Shown here in pieces: positions 1 through 9,760 of a stretch of 64,000 nt of DNA (the first letter of the stretch is position 1; each line of letters opens with the position of its first letter). The notes beneath the pieces are model-generated. The model ran no database searches. It was given only the letters and a program-made list of their open reading frames with translations, and was not told the origin of the DNA. The position numbers were made by a program, and so were the translations under genes. Source of the stretch: Melittangium boletus DSM 14713 (lineage in GTDB: Bacteria; Myxococcota; Myxococcia; Myxococcales; Myxococcaceae). Where the stretch lies: positions 4,402,292 to 4,466,291 of the forward strand of contig NZ_CP022163.1 in assembly GCF_002305855.1 (NCBI RefSeq), written 5' to 3'.

Positions 1-81
1 GAAGCTACACACGCCGCGCGGAGCGGCAGGGGACCCAGGTTGCTCGCCTGGTGGGAGAGCCAGCGGGGGGCACGGGCGCCC

Positions 82-537
82 TCAATGCAGCAGCCCACAG
101 GCGCGACTCTGCTTCCACAGCGTGTCCCGGGAGGTCGCGGACAGCTCCTTCACGGAGGGGCCCGAGGGAGGACCTTGTGGATTTTCACTCGAGTCCGTGA
201 GGGCTTGATTGACGACCTCCTCGAAGCGGGAGAGCGTCGAACATTTGGAGAGGAACGCGGTGACGCCCGGAGCGTGAGGGTCCTGCTCGGCGCTGTGCAT
301 GATGATGGGAATGCCGCTCAGCTCCGCGTCTTGGATGAGCTGCTGGCACAGCTCCACGCCACTCATGCGCGGCATCTGCCAGTCGGTCACGACGAGATCG
401 GGCCTGCGCACGTGGGCGAGCTTCAGTGCCTCGTGTCCATCGTGGGCCTGTACGACCCGGTGGTCCATCAGCTCGAGGATCTCGGTGTAGAGATCGAGGA
501 ACTCGGGTTCGTCATCGACAAGCAAAATCGTGCTCAT
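82..537 (-). CDS. Single-domain response regulator with short C-terminal tail
   Basis: A 151-residue CheY-like receiver. The N-terminal acidic cluster (LLVDDEPEF, residues 5-13), the phosphoacceptor Asp near residue 52 in VVTDWQMP and the conserved Lys in FLSKCS near residue 94 are all visible. After the receiver fold comes a roughly 35-residue polar tail with no output domain, so it probably acts by protein-protein contact. The ATG at 537 is chosen because AAAGGAG lies just upstream and the receiver fold starts there; an in-frame ATG at 633 would add 32 unconserved residues. No partner kinase is adjacent, so its pathway is unknown. Confidence 0.9.
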   Translation of the reverse strand: MSTILLVDDEPEFLDLYTEILELMDHRVVQAHDGHEALKLAHVRRPDLVVTDWQMPRMSGVELCQQLIQDAELSGIPIIMHSAEQDPHAPGVTAFLSKCSTLSRFEEVVNQALTDSSENPQGPPSGPSVKELSATSRDTLWKQSRACGLLH

Positions 538-860
538 GGCCGCACCGGCTCCTTTCCCTGGGACAAGACCGATCCTGTCGCCAGGAGCAGGCTCCGCGGT
601 GATGCCCCACCTCCTCGGGAGCCTTCCGCTCACTGGGTGACATGTATGATTTGGTACGCATGGCGTGGGATGACCACTGGTTTCCAGGAGGAGCCTGCCT
701 GCTCCGTTGGAGGAGGCGGAAGGAGCGGGGGGCCCCGGCCTCTCCCTCTAGCGCGGGCCTGTACGGGGGTGCTGGGCGGCTTGGCGCTCAGGGGCTCAAG
801 GGCGGCTTGGAGGGCGAGGGGGCCGACGAGCCGTTCATGGGCTTGCCAGTTAGGAGCCAG
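538..860. other. Intergenic region without a recognisable gene
   Basis: About 320 bases separate the start of the receiver gene from the stop of the NACHT-sigma gene, both on the minus strand. The stretch must hold the receiver promoter and the 3' end of the upstream operon. I see no coding potential that stands out from GC-rich background and no clear stem-loop with a T-tract. Confidence 0.4.
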
Positions 861-3800
861 TCAAACCGGGTCGTCAAGCTCCTTGCCAAACCGTTCCAGC
901 ATCTTCGCGAGCCGATCCCGATGTCGCTTAACGTCCCTTCGCATCTGCTCTTGGGAGTCTGTCTCTAGTCCCAGCACTTCCGCTAGTTTCTCGGTAGAGC
1001 CCTCCCCACTCAGGATCAACCGCAGAAAAGCGACGTCCTTCTCGTCCCTTAGGTGCTCCTGCTGGATGAGCCGGTCCACCGCGCGGGATGCCTCCACGAA
1101 ATCCTCCAAGATATCCCCTGGAGGTGACTGCCAGAGTTCGACGACGCTCGCGAAATTCTCCTCGCGCAGGGCCTCTGAAGCCCGCGACCTCATTCGATCT
1201 CGCACCCGATGCTTCGCCGCCTGTGTGAGGTAGGTCTCCAGGCGACCCGTCCGGGGATCATACCGCTCGGGCATGGTGACATAGGCGAAGAGCACGTCGA
1301 TGACGGCGTCGTAGGCTGCTTCCGCATCGCACCTCATGTCGCGTCTCAAGGTTCCCTCGAGCCGGTGGGCAAAGGACTGCGCGAGGTCGGTCAGAACCCC
1401 GGGGTCCCCTTGAAGTGCGCGTTCATGTAACTCCCGCTCCTCATCGACTGGCGGAGGGCGTTGGAATGGAGAAGAAGGATTGAGAGTCGATTGGATGAAC
1501 CGTTCAAGTTCTTCTGAGTGAGCGTGGGCCTCGTCCGGAAAACGCTCGTGCTCCATGGCAAGGAGGAAGAACGCTTCCTTCCGCACACTTTCGTCCTCGT
1601 GAGAAAGACCCCTGTAGAGGGCGTGCTGAACGAAATGCGGTGCAGCTGCTTTGAATGTGCTTGGGAACTCGTGCCTGGGTTGCAAGGTTCTGATGGATAC
1701 GATAATCTGTATGACGTGCCTTAGCACCTCCGCCCGAGAGTTGTTCAAAAGCAGCTCGAGCGCTTCGTCGCGTCTGTACGGGTCTTGGGATGAAATGAAC
1801 CCTGCCAACGCCGAACTGCGGACTCTTGAGTCCCGATCATCGGCGAGTAGAGAGAGCGTTTCCCAATCCATCGGATCCCCTCCCATGATGATGCTCCGGG
1901 CGACTTGCGCTCTGATCGCGCTGTTTTGCGCCTTCGCCGCCAGTTGTAGTGCTTGGCGTGCGCGTGCACCCCGGAGAATGCCTAGTGCGAGAAGGACCTT
2001 CTCCTGGACGGTCTCTTCATTTGAGGAAGCGTTACTCAGTAGTTCATCCAAGAGCCGTTCCGCGAACTCCGTCAGGGCCAGTTCACGCAGCAACGGCAGT
2101 GCGACTGTTTCTGGGACGGATTGGTTCCATGTCATCACCGCCTTGGCGATCTCCACTTGCAGGGAGGGCGGTAGTGTATCTCCCGCTTCGCTGGCCAGCA
2201 GCGCGGCGAGATAGACTGGCTTCCGCTCGGATGTGCTCAGGTGCTGCTGGGGGCTGATTACCTCGTGGGCTAACACTTGGCGGACGAACCGTTGCGTGGC
2301 CTGTGCCCGCTTCTGGATGAGCGCCATGTAGCCCACGCCCAGCCGGATGATTTCCTCCCAGCGTGGATTGAAGAGGTGCTCAAGCGCGACGGGCTCGAAG
2401 TTCTCCGCCGAGAGGAGTCCCACGGCGGTGAAGAACTCTTGAAAGGTCAAGTGGAGAAAACCCCATTGGCCCGCGCCTCGCTCTAGCAGGATCTGAACTT
2501 CCCGGCCCGCACGCTCCAGAAACTCCTTCGCGGAGCGTTCGGCTTCGATTGGCGTTACTCCAGTGTGTTCCTGGTGGGCTTGGGTAAGGGTTCGGATGAC
2601 GAAGTCTTCAGGGGCGACTCCCGTGGGCCACTCCAGGTGCATTCGCAGCGCGAGTTCTCCGAGGATGGGGATGGCCTCTTCCTCGTAACGGATATCTCGT
2701 GCGGGTATGTCACTCGCGACGATTTGGCGGGCTCGACCCCAGGTTTCGCACAAGGTCCGCGCGAAGATCTCATACGCCTGCACCCGATGCCGCGGCAGAC
2801 GCCCCTCGGCTCTGTGAATCAGGGCTAGGGCGGATAAAAGGAAGGGATTGCGGGCGAGATCCGTCAGACGGGGATTGGCGAAGAGCGCTTCCTGGAGCCG
2901 TTCCGAGTTCCTATTTGCTCCCGCATCATCCGGCGTTCCCTCGTTTTCCCACCGGCGGCAGGCGCGCTCGAAGGCGCGGACATATCGGTGGATCTGTTCG
3001 TCTTGGAACTCGGCGAGTTCTACCTCCACTCCCTCGGGAAGCGTGATTCCGGAGTAGCCCACGCGGCGAGTGGAGATGACGAAACGATTGCGCGGGTATT
3101 GGGCGCAGAATGTCTCAATCCAGCGCAGGACAACGCTTCGCTCCTTGCTCTGGACTTCATCAAGGCCATCGAGCAGGAGCATGCACTCGTCCGCTTCCAG
3201 CGTCCGTTCGAAGAAGGGCCTCAGTTCCGCCGCATCCCCCACTTCACGATCCTGGAAGTAGGTGGCGAGCACGTGAGCAACGGAGCAGTCCTCGTCCATC
3301 TGAGAGCGGAGTTGTGCCAGTCGGCCGACACTGACCAGTAGTGGAAGCAGTCGCTCCGAGGTGCCGATCCGCTCTGCCCAAGCGAGCGCTCCTCCCGCGG
3401 CGAGCACCGCGAGCCATTTTAGTACCGTGGTCTTTCCCGCGCCGGGGTCTCCGAGTACCACCAGGGCTTTGTGTGTCCGTACGAGCCTCGCCAGTGGTTC
3501 GCGCGGGATAGGAACCCCTCCCTTCTTCCCACCTCCGGCCTCCACCTTTTTTTCGGACGGTCCGATGCTGACGTGTAGCTGCCGGGCTGCCTGGACATGG
3601 TTCGGGAGCAGGTTCCCGAGGCGCCGCGCCTCGGGCGGGATGAAGACCTCGCGGATGTCCAGGCTCGGAGGTTGCTTCTTCTGGAGCGGAAATCCGACGT
3701 AGCGCAGTCGGCGGATCTCCGGACTGTTGACATAGCGCCGGATGGCTTGCCAGTGTGTCGTGTTCCCGAGGGGTTTAAAGGCCCCGGGAGTTGCCTGAGT

Positions 3801-4331
3801 GGCCAGCCCCGTGGGAAAGACATACGCGGCCAGTCCGTCGTGGACCCACTTCCCTAGAGGCGCGAAACGCCGTCGCTCGGCGTCCGTCAAGGACAAGTAC
3901 ACGTCTTCCGTGATGGCGATTCCCTGGAGAGGGGCGGCCTGTGCCAGTTGTTCGCATCGAGCGACATCCTGGGGCGCGAGTTTCTCGCGCGTCGGAGTCC
4001 AATCGACCCGGGCGGCATGCACCGCGAGTCGGACGGTCATCGATAGGTCCACCATGGCTCGTTCACGGATGGCCTCGGCGGCTGAGAGTGCATTGATGAT
4101 GGCCGTGTGCGAATCCTCGCCTTGGACGAGTAACAGGATGTCGTCTTCGCGCCAGCTCAGAGGTTGAGCCGCGCTGACCTTATCGGCGACATACTCGACG
4201 CCAGCGATGTAGCGGGCCCGCTGTCGGAGTGATTCCTCCGCCACTCTGTCCCGGCTCACCTGGACGAAAGCCAGGAGGAGCGGTGTGCCCTCGGGCGTGC
4301 GCTCCCACCAGGGGGCGTCAGGCATGGCCAT
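861..4331 (-). CDS. NACHT NTPase with cyclase-like N-terminus, HEAT-like repeats and C-terminal sigma-factor-like domain
   Basis: A 1156-residue STAND-class protein. Residues ~15-175 resemble a degenerate class III nucleotidyl cyclase fold without the usual metal-binding aspartates. Residues ~285-460 are a NACHT NTPase: Walker A GDPGAGKTT (294-302) and Walker B LLLDGLDE (385-392). Residues ~550-700 fit the helical region after NACHT, and ~770-940 are HEAT-like helix pairs (LLADDRDSRVRSSALAG). Residues ~965-1050 then read like ECF sigma region 2 (ALQGDPGVL, then RYDPRTGRLETYL and HRVRDRMRSR), and ~1083-1150 like region 4 (AFLRLILSGEGSTEKLAEVL, RRDVKRHRDRL). The start overlaps the upstream AlbA_2 gene by 14 nt and GGAGAAG precedes it. 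The NACHT assignment is firm. The sigma assignment rests on motif resemblance only. Inference: ligand sensing could release a promoter-directing domain. Codon use looks more AT-tolerant than in neighbours. Confidence 0.88.
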   Translation of the reverse strand: MAMPDAPWWERTPEGTPLLLAFVQVSRDRVAEESLRQRARYIAGVEYVADKVSAAQPLSWREDDILLLVQGEDSHTAIINALSAAEAIRERAMVDLSMTVRLAVHAARVDWTPTREKLAPQDVARCEQLAQAAPLQGIAITEDVYLSLTDAERRRFAPLGKWVHDGLAAYVFPTGLATQATPGAFKPLGNTTHWQAIRRYVNSPEIRRLRYVGFPLQKKQPPSLDIREVFIPPEARRLGNLLPNHVQAARQLHVSIGPSEKKVEAGGGKKGGVPIPREPLARLVRTHKALVVLGDPGAGKTTVLKWLAVLAAGGALAWAERIGTSERLLPLLVSVGRLAQLRSQMDEDCSVAHVLATYFQDREVGDAAELRPFFERTLEADECMLLLDGLDEVQSKERSVVLRWIETFCAQYPRNRFVISTRRVGYSGITLPEGVEVELAEFQDEQIHRYVRAFERACRRWENEGTPDDAGANRNSERLQEALFANPRLTDLARNPFLLSALALIHRAEGRLPRHRVQAYEIFARTLCETWGRARQIVASDIPARDIRYEEEAIPILGELALRMHLEWPTGVAPEDFVIRTLTQAHQEHTGVTPIEAERSAKEFLERAGREVQILLERGAGQWGFLHLTFQEFFTAVGLLSAENFEPVALEHLFNPRWEEIIRLGVGYMALIQKRAQATQRFVRQVLAHEVISPQQHLSTSERKPVYLAALLASEAGDTLPPSLQVEIAKAVMTWNQSVPETVALPLLRELALTEFAERLLDELLSNASSNEETVQEKVLLALGILRGARARQALQLAAKAQNSAIRAQVARSIIMGGDPMDWETLSLLADDRDSRVRSSALAGFISSQDPYRRDEALELLLNNSRAEVLRHVIQIIVSIRTLQPRHEFPSTFKAAAPHFVQHALYRGLSHEDESVRKEAFFLLAMEHERFPDEAHAHSEELERFIQSTLNPSSPFQRPPPVDEERELHERALQGDPGVLTDLAQSFAHRLEGTLRRDMRCDAEAAYDAVIDVLFAYVTMPERYDPRTGRLETYLTQAAKHRVRDRMRSRASEALREENFASVVELWQSPPGDILEDFVEASRAVDRLIQQEHLRDEKDVAFLRLILSGEGSTEKLAEVLGLETDSQEQMRRDVKRHRDRLAKMLERFGKELDDPV

Positions 4332-5496
4332 CTTCTCCGCGCAGCCGGAGTACGACGCGGAAATGGCCGTCGCCCACGCTGAACTCGGGAGGAGGCAGCT
4401 TGCGTGCCTTCATCTGGCGAATCATTTCTGGAACACCCATGCCCAGGTTCTCGCGGCGGCGCGCACGGGCGAGCAGTCCGGCCAGTACGGGGTTGCGGCG
4501 CTGGCTGATGCCGCCCACCCGGATGCCTTCGAGTGTGAGCTTGTTGAGCAGTTCTCCCGGATTCACGATCTCCACCCGGTCGTCAAAGACGAAGATGCGC
4601 ACCTGGGATGCCGCCCGGTAGTCGCGGTGGGCCACGGCATTGAGGACGGCCTCGCGGAGGACCTTCTCGGGCAGGCCTTCCTCGATCCGCTCCATCCCCT
4701 CCACATGAGAAGGCGAGCGCACGTTCTTCTTGAGGAAGATCACCGCGTCATCGATCTGGTCGAAGAGCCTGCCCGTGATTTCCTTCCGGTCGACGAACTC
4801 GGAGGTCAATTCAGTGCCCTTGAACAGCACGGCCGAGATGCGCGCGTCCAGGAACTTGCCCTGGGGCTCCCGTCCGAAGAGCAGCATTCCCGTGACGGTG
4901 GGAGTACCCGATGCATCCAGGCATTGCAGGGCGGAGAGCAACTGGCGTCCGTCCGCCTCATCTGGCTCGTCGTAGAGGAGATCGAGGAAGGCGCGGATCG
5001 CCTCGGGATCCAGATCCTCGAACCGGGAGCCGGCCACGGGCTCCTCGTCGAAGTGGTAGTCGGCCGACTGGAGCAGGCGGATGAGCTCGTCACGCCGGGC
5101 CTCCCGGGACTGGTTCGCGTCGCGGACGTAGTACTTGCCCGCCGCGTGGTACGGGCGCTCGGCGCTGAATCGGGGAATTTCCACGACTAGGAGCGTCTGC
5201 CCGTGGCTCTCAAGCTTCTGGAAGGAGCAGGTGAGCGGGGGCTGGATGCCTTGGTTGCAGGCATGGCTCACCTGGAGCATCAGCTTGTCCACCTGCTGAG
5301 GGGTTCCAGCGCCGCTCACTGTCCCGTCATCCTCCACGCCGAGGAAGAGGTGGCCGCCCTGGGTGTTCGCCATCGCGGTGATGGCCTTGGCGATGTCCTT
5401 CGGATCCACGAGGTAGTTGTTCACCACGGTGCTCTTGAACTCGGTGACGGTGTCCTCACCCAGTTTCAGCCGCTGCTCCAACTCCTCGAAAGTCAT
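4318..5496 (-). CDS. Schlafen AlbA_2 / RecG-like ATP-binding protein
   Basis: A 392-residue protein. The N-terminal ~130 residues form an AlbA_2 (Schlafen-like) domain with the typical E-x-K signature TEFKST and the GGHLFLGVEDDG segment. The C-terminal half carries the HATPase_c_4 type sequence LREAVLNAVAHRDY followed by VEIVNPGELL, as in COG2865 transcriptional regulator/helicase-like proteins. Members of this family are variously annotated as regulators or nucleic-acid-binding ATPases, and several phage-defence loci carry AlbA_2 proteins. The ATG at 5496 fits the domain start; an upstream in-frame ATG at 5664 would run through the divergent promoter. Its stop lies inside the start of the NACHT gene, indicating translational coupling and a joint function. 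Confidence 0.88.
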   Translation of the reverse strand: MTFEELEQRLKLGEDTVTEFKSTVVNNYLVDPKDIAKAITAMANTQGGHLFLGVEDDGTVSGAGTPQQVDKLMLQVSHACNQGIQPPLTCSFQKLESHGQTLLVVEIPRFSAERPYHAAGKYYVRDANQSREARRDELIRLLQSADYHFDEEPVAGSRFEDLDPEAIRAFLDLLYDEPDEADGRQLLSALQCLDASGTPTVTGMLLFGREPQGKFLDARISAVLFKGTELTSEFVDRKEITGRLFDQIDDAVIFLKKNVRSPSHVEGMERIEEGLPEKVLREAVLNAVAHRDYRAASQVRIFVFDDRVEIVNPGELLNKLTLEGIRVGGISQRRNPVLAGLLARARRRENLGMGVPEMIRQMKARKLPPPEFSVGDGHFRVVLRLRGEDGHA

Positions 5497-5578
5497 GGCG
5501 GGATGTATCTTGCCCCGCCAGCTTGCCTGGCGACAGCACGCAGTGCGGTATTCGTTGTCCCCATTCCACTCCCGCATG

Positions 5579-5592
5579 GGACTGGCCAGTCC
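5579..5592. promoter_or_regulatory. 14-bp perfect palindrome in divergent promoter region
   Basis: GGACTGGCCAGTCC is its own reverse complement. It sits between the divergent starts of the AlbA_2-NACHT operon (5496) and the cupin gene (5619). A second CCAGTC half-site at 5596-5601 lies exactly 10 bp from the one in the palindrome (5586-5591), i.e. one helical turn away. This has the form of an operator for a dimeric repressor or activator; the regulator is unknown. Confidence 0.4.
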
Positions 5593-5618
5593 GCGCCAGT
5601 CGTGGTCCGCTGGGCGCC

Positions 5619-6152
5619 ATGACCTCCTCGTTCCGCCGTGCCCTGACCGCACCCGAAGGCACACTCGTCATCCTCTCGCGCTCGCAGGTGGACGAGGCCG
5701 CGGAGGCCTCCCGGGCGAGTCCCCGCCAGCGCATCATCCTGCCCCTGCACAAGCACGAGTCGGAAGGGTTGCAGCGGATGCTCAACGTCGTCCAGCCGGA
5801 CAGCTACGTGCGGCCCCATCGGCACCTGGATCCGCCCCGCTCCGAGTCCTGGGTGGTGCTGCGCGGTGCCGTGGCCTTCTTCACCTTCGAGGAGGATGGG
5901 CGCGTGCGCGACTGTGTCCGGTTGGAAGCGGGCGGCGAACGCTTTGGCGTGGACCTGGGTCCGGGTCCCTTCCATGGCCTCGTGGCGCTCGTGCCAGACA
6001 CGGTGCTCTTCGAGGCGAAAAACGGGCCGTATTCACTGGCCAACGACAAGTCCTTCGCCCCCTGGGCACCGGAGGAAGGTGCTCCCGAGGCTCGGGACTA
6101 TCTGCATCATCTGCGCGCGGAGTTCCTGCGACGCCACCCTCTCCCGGACTGA
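5619..6152 (+). CDS. WbuC-type cupin metalloprotein
   Basis: A 177-residue cupin. The core contains PHRHLDPPRSESWVVLRG with closely spaced histidines typical of cupin motif 1, followed by FHGLVALVPDTVLFEAKNGPY resembling motif 2. The length and the PHRH...ESW...G pattern match the WbuC family cupin-fold metalloproteins, often found with polysaccharide genes although none is adjacent here. The start at 5619 (MTSSFRRAL) is preferred over 5523, because the first 32 residues from 5523 are low-complexity and cover the divergent promoter. It is transcribed away from the NACHT operon. The reaction is unknown. Confidence 0.82.
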   Translation: MTSSFRRALTAPEGTLVILSRSQVDEAAEASRASPRQRIILPLHKHESEGLQRMLNVVQPDSYVRPHRHLDPPRSESWVVLRGAVAFFTFEEDGRVRDCVRLEAGGERFGVDLGPGPFHGLVALVPDTVLFEAKNGPYSLANDKSFAPWAPEEGAPEARDYLHHLRAEFLRRHPLPD

Positions 6153-6261
6153 ACGAGCTCCTGGGGACGGGCTCCGCACTTCACCCAGGACAGGCCGACC
6201 GTGGGGTGGCCCTGTCCCGGATGACCCCAGGCGGGGTGTTCAATGCGCACACGGGACCGCG

Positions 6262-6447
6262 TCACCACCCCTCGGGGAGGGGCTGGGGTCCGGGGACGAT
6301 GTGCGCGATGTCGGGATCCTCCTCACCGGGCTGCCGGGTGGGACGAGCCTCCTTGTCACGCTGGCGCTCCTCCTTCCGGGCCTCCTTGTCGCGCTGCTTC
6401 TGCTGGCGAGCCATTTCCTTCTGTCGCTTTGTCGACCTTCCCTGCAT
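6262..6447 (-). CDS. Small highly charged protein, unknown function
   Basis: A 61-residue protein whose first 36 residues are almost entirely Lys, Arg, Gln and Glu (MARQQKQRDKEARKEERQRD), predicting a single charged helix, followed by a Pro-rich tail ending LPEGW. GGAGCAACC just before the ATG looks like a ribosome binding site. It lies downstream of the cold-shock gene on the same strand but beyond a strong terminator, so it is probably expressed separately or by read-through. The charged helix could bind nucleic acid; no family is recognised with certainty. Confidence 0.6.
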   Translation of the reverse strand: MQGRSTKRQKEMARQQKQRDKEARKEERQRDKEARPTRQPGEEDPDIAHIVPGPQPLPEGW

Positions 6448-6471
6448 GGTTGCTCCGCGGATAGAGGAAAA

Positions 6472-6505
6472 AAGAGGCCCGGCCTCTTGGGAGGCCGGGC
6501 CTCTT
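6472..6505 (-). terminator. Rho-independent terminator of the cold-shock gene
   Basis: Two perfectly complementary 15-base arms (6472-6486 and 6491-6505) enclose a 4-base loop. On the minus strand the hairpin runs into a T-tract (A-run at 6468-6473 on the plus strand). It lies about 35 bases after the stop codon of the cold-shock gene. This is the clearest intrinsic terminator in the window. Confidence 0.92.
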
Positions 6506-6540
6506 CACTAAAAGATAAGGTGCGTGGGTCGCGGGTACAG

Positions 6541-6741
6541 CTACTCCGCGCGCACGTTCGAGGCCTGAAGACCCTTGGGGCCGCGCGTCACGTCGAAGGT
6601 CACCCGCTGACCCTCCTGCAGCGTGCGGAAGCCGTCCATGTTGATGGCGGTGTGGTGGCAGAACACGTCCTCTCCGCCATCCTGCGCGATGAATCCAAAG
6701 CCCTTCGCGTCGTTGAACCACTTCACGGTGCCAGTTGCCAT
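6541..6741 (-). CDS. cspA: Cold-shock protein, CspA family
   Basis: A 66-residue single CSD-fold protein. RNP1 is present as [10 protein letters not shown] and RNP2 as DVFCHHTAI, where CHHT replaces the usual FVHF/FVHH. The N-terminus [17 protein letters not shown] and the C-terminus [13 protein letters not shown] are typical. Such proteins are RNA chaperones that bind single-stranded RNA/DNA in the cytoplasm. The start at 6741 gives the standard length; the in-frame extension to 6972 is untranslated leader. The gene has its own terminator. The symbol is a family assignment, as myxobacteria carry several paralogs. Confidence 0.93.
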   Translation of the reverse strand: MATGTVKWFNDAKGFGFIAQDGGEDVFCHHTAINMDGFRTLQEGQRVTFDVTRGPKGLQASNVRAE

Positions 6742-7165
6742 TGCCTTGATGCTTTCCTGTACAGCAGGGCGTCCATCGCCAAACTGTCCGCTCACTCGAG
6801 CGCAGATCGGACCTATACCCCGCTCACCGTGAAGTCGAGGCAGGAAATCTCCTGGCCTCGTTTTCACGACATCCGACGCAAGGGCGCGATCGTACGGAAA
6901 ACACTCCCTTGGCCGGTTCTGTTCCCTGCTGGGCGCTGAGGCTCGCGCGGGCGAAGGGGGTCTCCTCGTCACGCCTGCCTGGATGCTCTCCCTCTGGGAC
7001 AGGCGTGCGCTCGAAAACGGGAGTTCCCGGGTTCACTGCCAGGCAGGTGCGCCTGTTCGGACAGTCCAGGTGCGTTCGGAGCGGGGGCCGTTTGAATTCG
7101 TACGCCCGGCCCACGTCTGGGGGGGGTGGATGCGCCAAGGCGCCTCCTTCCCGAGAGAAGATCCC
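6742..7165. promoter_or_regulatory. Divergent intergenic region between cold-shock and DUF4476 genes
   Basis: About 420 bases hold the promoters and leaders of the divergent cold-shock and DUF4476 genes. A long leader would be normal for a cold-shock mRNA. An imperfect hairpin (GAGGC-AGGA against TCCT-G-GCCTC, near 6836-6858) lies in the probable leader. No gene is recognised. Confidence 0.4.
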
Positions 7166-7852
7166 ATGAAACCGCTGCTCGCCGCCCTGGCCCTGCTCGC
7201 CGCCCTCTCCGCCTCCGCCCAGACCTCTCCGGCCCTGACTCCGCCTCCGGGCGAGGCCTCGGGAGCCGTGTCTCCGGGCGCCACGGGCTTTCGCGGGGGT
7301 CCTGGCCCCGAGGCCGATGCCCGCTGGGGCTCGCGTGGCACGCCCGTGGTGGTCGAGCGCGAGGACCTGGAGCGGCGTCTGGCCCGGCTGGAGTCGCTGA
7401 TGGGCGAGGCCGTCGAGCGCAGCCGCCGCGGCGATGGCCGGGGCAAGCTGAACGAGGCGTACCAGGAACTGCGAGATCTGCGGAAGGTGCTCTCCTCCGC
7501 TCCCGACGCGCGCGGCTACAACCCCCCGAGGCCGCCCGCGCCCGCGCCCCCGCCGCCTCCGGCGTATTCGCCCATCGCCGACAGCCAGCTGCGGCGGATC
7601 CTGGATGCCGTGGCGCGTGAGTCCTTCGCCGCCAACAAGACGCGGGTCCTCGAGGAGTCCGCGCGCGGCAACTACTTCCTCGTGGGCCAGGTGCAGCAAC
7701 TGCTGCCCCAGTTCTCCTTCTCCTCGGACCGGCTCAACGCGGTGCGGCTGCTGTGGCCGCGCGTGCTGGACCGCCAGAACGGCTACCAGCTCAACTCCTC
7801 CTTCTCCTTCTCCAAGGACAAGGAGGAACTGCAGCGGATCATCTCCGGCTGA
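7166..7852 (+). CDS. Secreted DUF4476 domain protein
   Basis: A 228-residue exported protein. The N-terminal signal peptide MKPLLAALALLAALSASAQ has a likely cleavage after SAQ. A coiled-coil-like stretch (LERRLARLESLMGEAVERS) and a proline-rich linker (PPRPPAPAPPPPPA) follow. The C-terminal ~95 residues (IADSQLRRILDAVARESFA, then LVGQVQQLLPQFSFSSDRL) match the DUF4476 pattern common in myxobacteria and Bacteroidetes. Function is unknown. GAGAGAAG upstream of 7166 supports this start. A 6-bp stem-loop follows the stop. Confidence 0.82.
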   Translation: MKPLLAALALLAALSASAQTSPALTPPPGEASGAVSPGATGFRGGPGPEADARWGSRGTPVVVEREDLERRLARLESLMGEAVERSRRGDGRGKLNEAYQELRDLRKVLSSAPDARGYNPPRPPAPAPPPPPAYSPIADSQLRRILDAVARESFAANKTRVLEESARGNYFLVGQVQQLLPQFSFSSDRLNAVRLLWPRVLDRQNGYQLNSSFSFSKDKEELQRIISG

Positions 7853-7878
7853 GGGGTCGTCCAGCCAGGAACTCTCCC

Positions 7879-7894
7879 GGGCCAGATTTGGCCC
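7879..7894. terminator. Short stem-loop between convergent genes
   Basis: GGGCCA-GATT-TGGCCC forms a 6-bp perfect stem with a 4-base loop midway between the convergent stops at 7852 and 7911. No long T-tract follows, so termination is inferred from position. Confidence 0.4.
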
Positions 7895-7910
7895 TTCGCA
7901 CGTCCATGAC

Positions 7911-8246
7911 TCAGGCGGGCGGCAGTCCCAGCATCTCGCGCAGCTGGGCGAGCATCTCCTCCTCGGCGAAGTGCACCTGGGCGTCGCTGTGGATGAGCGT
8001 GCGCACCGTGGACAGCACCTCGTCGGGGGATTGGCGCAGCAGGCCCAGGTTCGGCGCGGGCAGGGGCTCCCCCAGCTCGAGGCAGCGCTCGAGCCGCTGC
8101 AACTCATGCAACGGCACCTTCCAGCGTTGGGCCGCGCCCAGGAGCGCCTGGGCCTCGCGGGGGTTGAGCTCGTCGTCGCTCCAGGCCACGTGCAGCAGCA
8201 GCTTGAGCAGCTCGATGTAGAACCGTTCGTCGGTGGGTGGGGTCAT
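7911..8246 (-). CDS. TerB-like tellurite resistance family protein
   Basis: A 111-residue all-helical protein. MTPPTDERFYIELLKLLLHVAWSDDELNPREAQALLG has the TerB-family pattern, with a helix followed by an acidic W-S-D-D-E-L loop like metal-binding TerB loops; a second acidic helical repeat (IHSDAQVHFAEEEMLAQLREML) follows. TerB-like domains are linked to membrane stress and metal responses, but no ter operon is nearby, so the role is open. The gene is divergent from the FHA-sigma54 activator. Confidence 0.75.
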   Translation of the reverse strand: MTPPTDERFYIELLKLLLHVAWSDDELNPREAQALLGAAQRWKVPLHELQRLERCLELGEPLPAPNLGLLRQSPDEVLSTVRTLIHSDAQVHFAEEEMLAQLREMLGLPPA

Positions 8247-8359
8247 CCCGGTGTTCTCTCCGCGGGACGGGAGCGTCGCTTTTTCCGGTGCCTTCGTCCA
8301 TGGCGGTGACTCCTCGCGCCATCCGTCGCGCCGTGGGGGCCGCGTGATAGCGTGGGGCC

Positions 8360-9757
<1,398 letters not shown>

Positions 9758-9760
9758 GCA

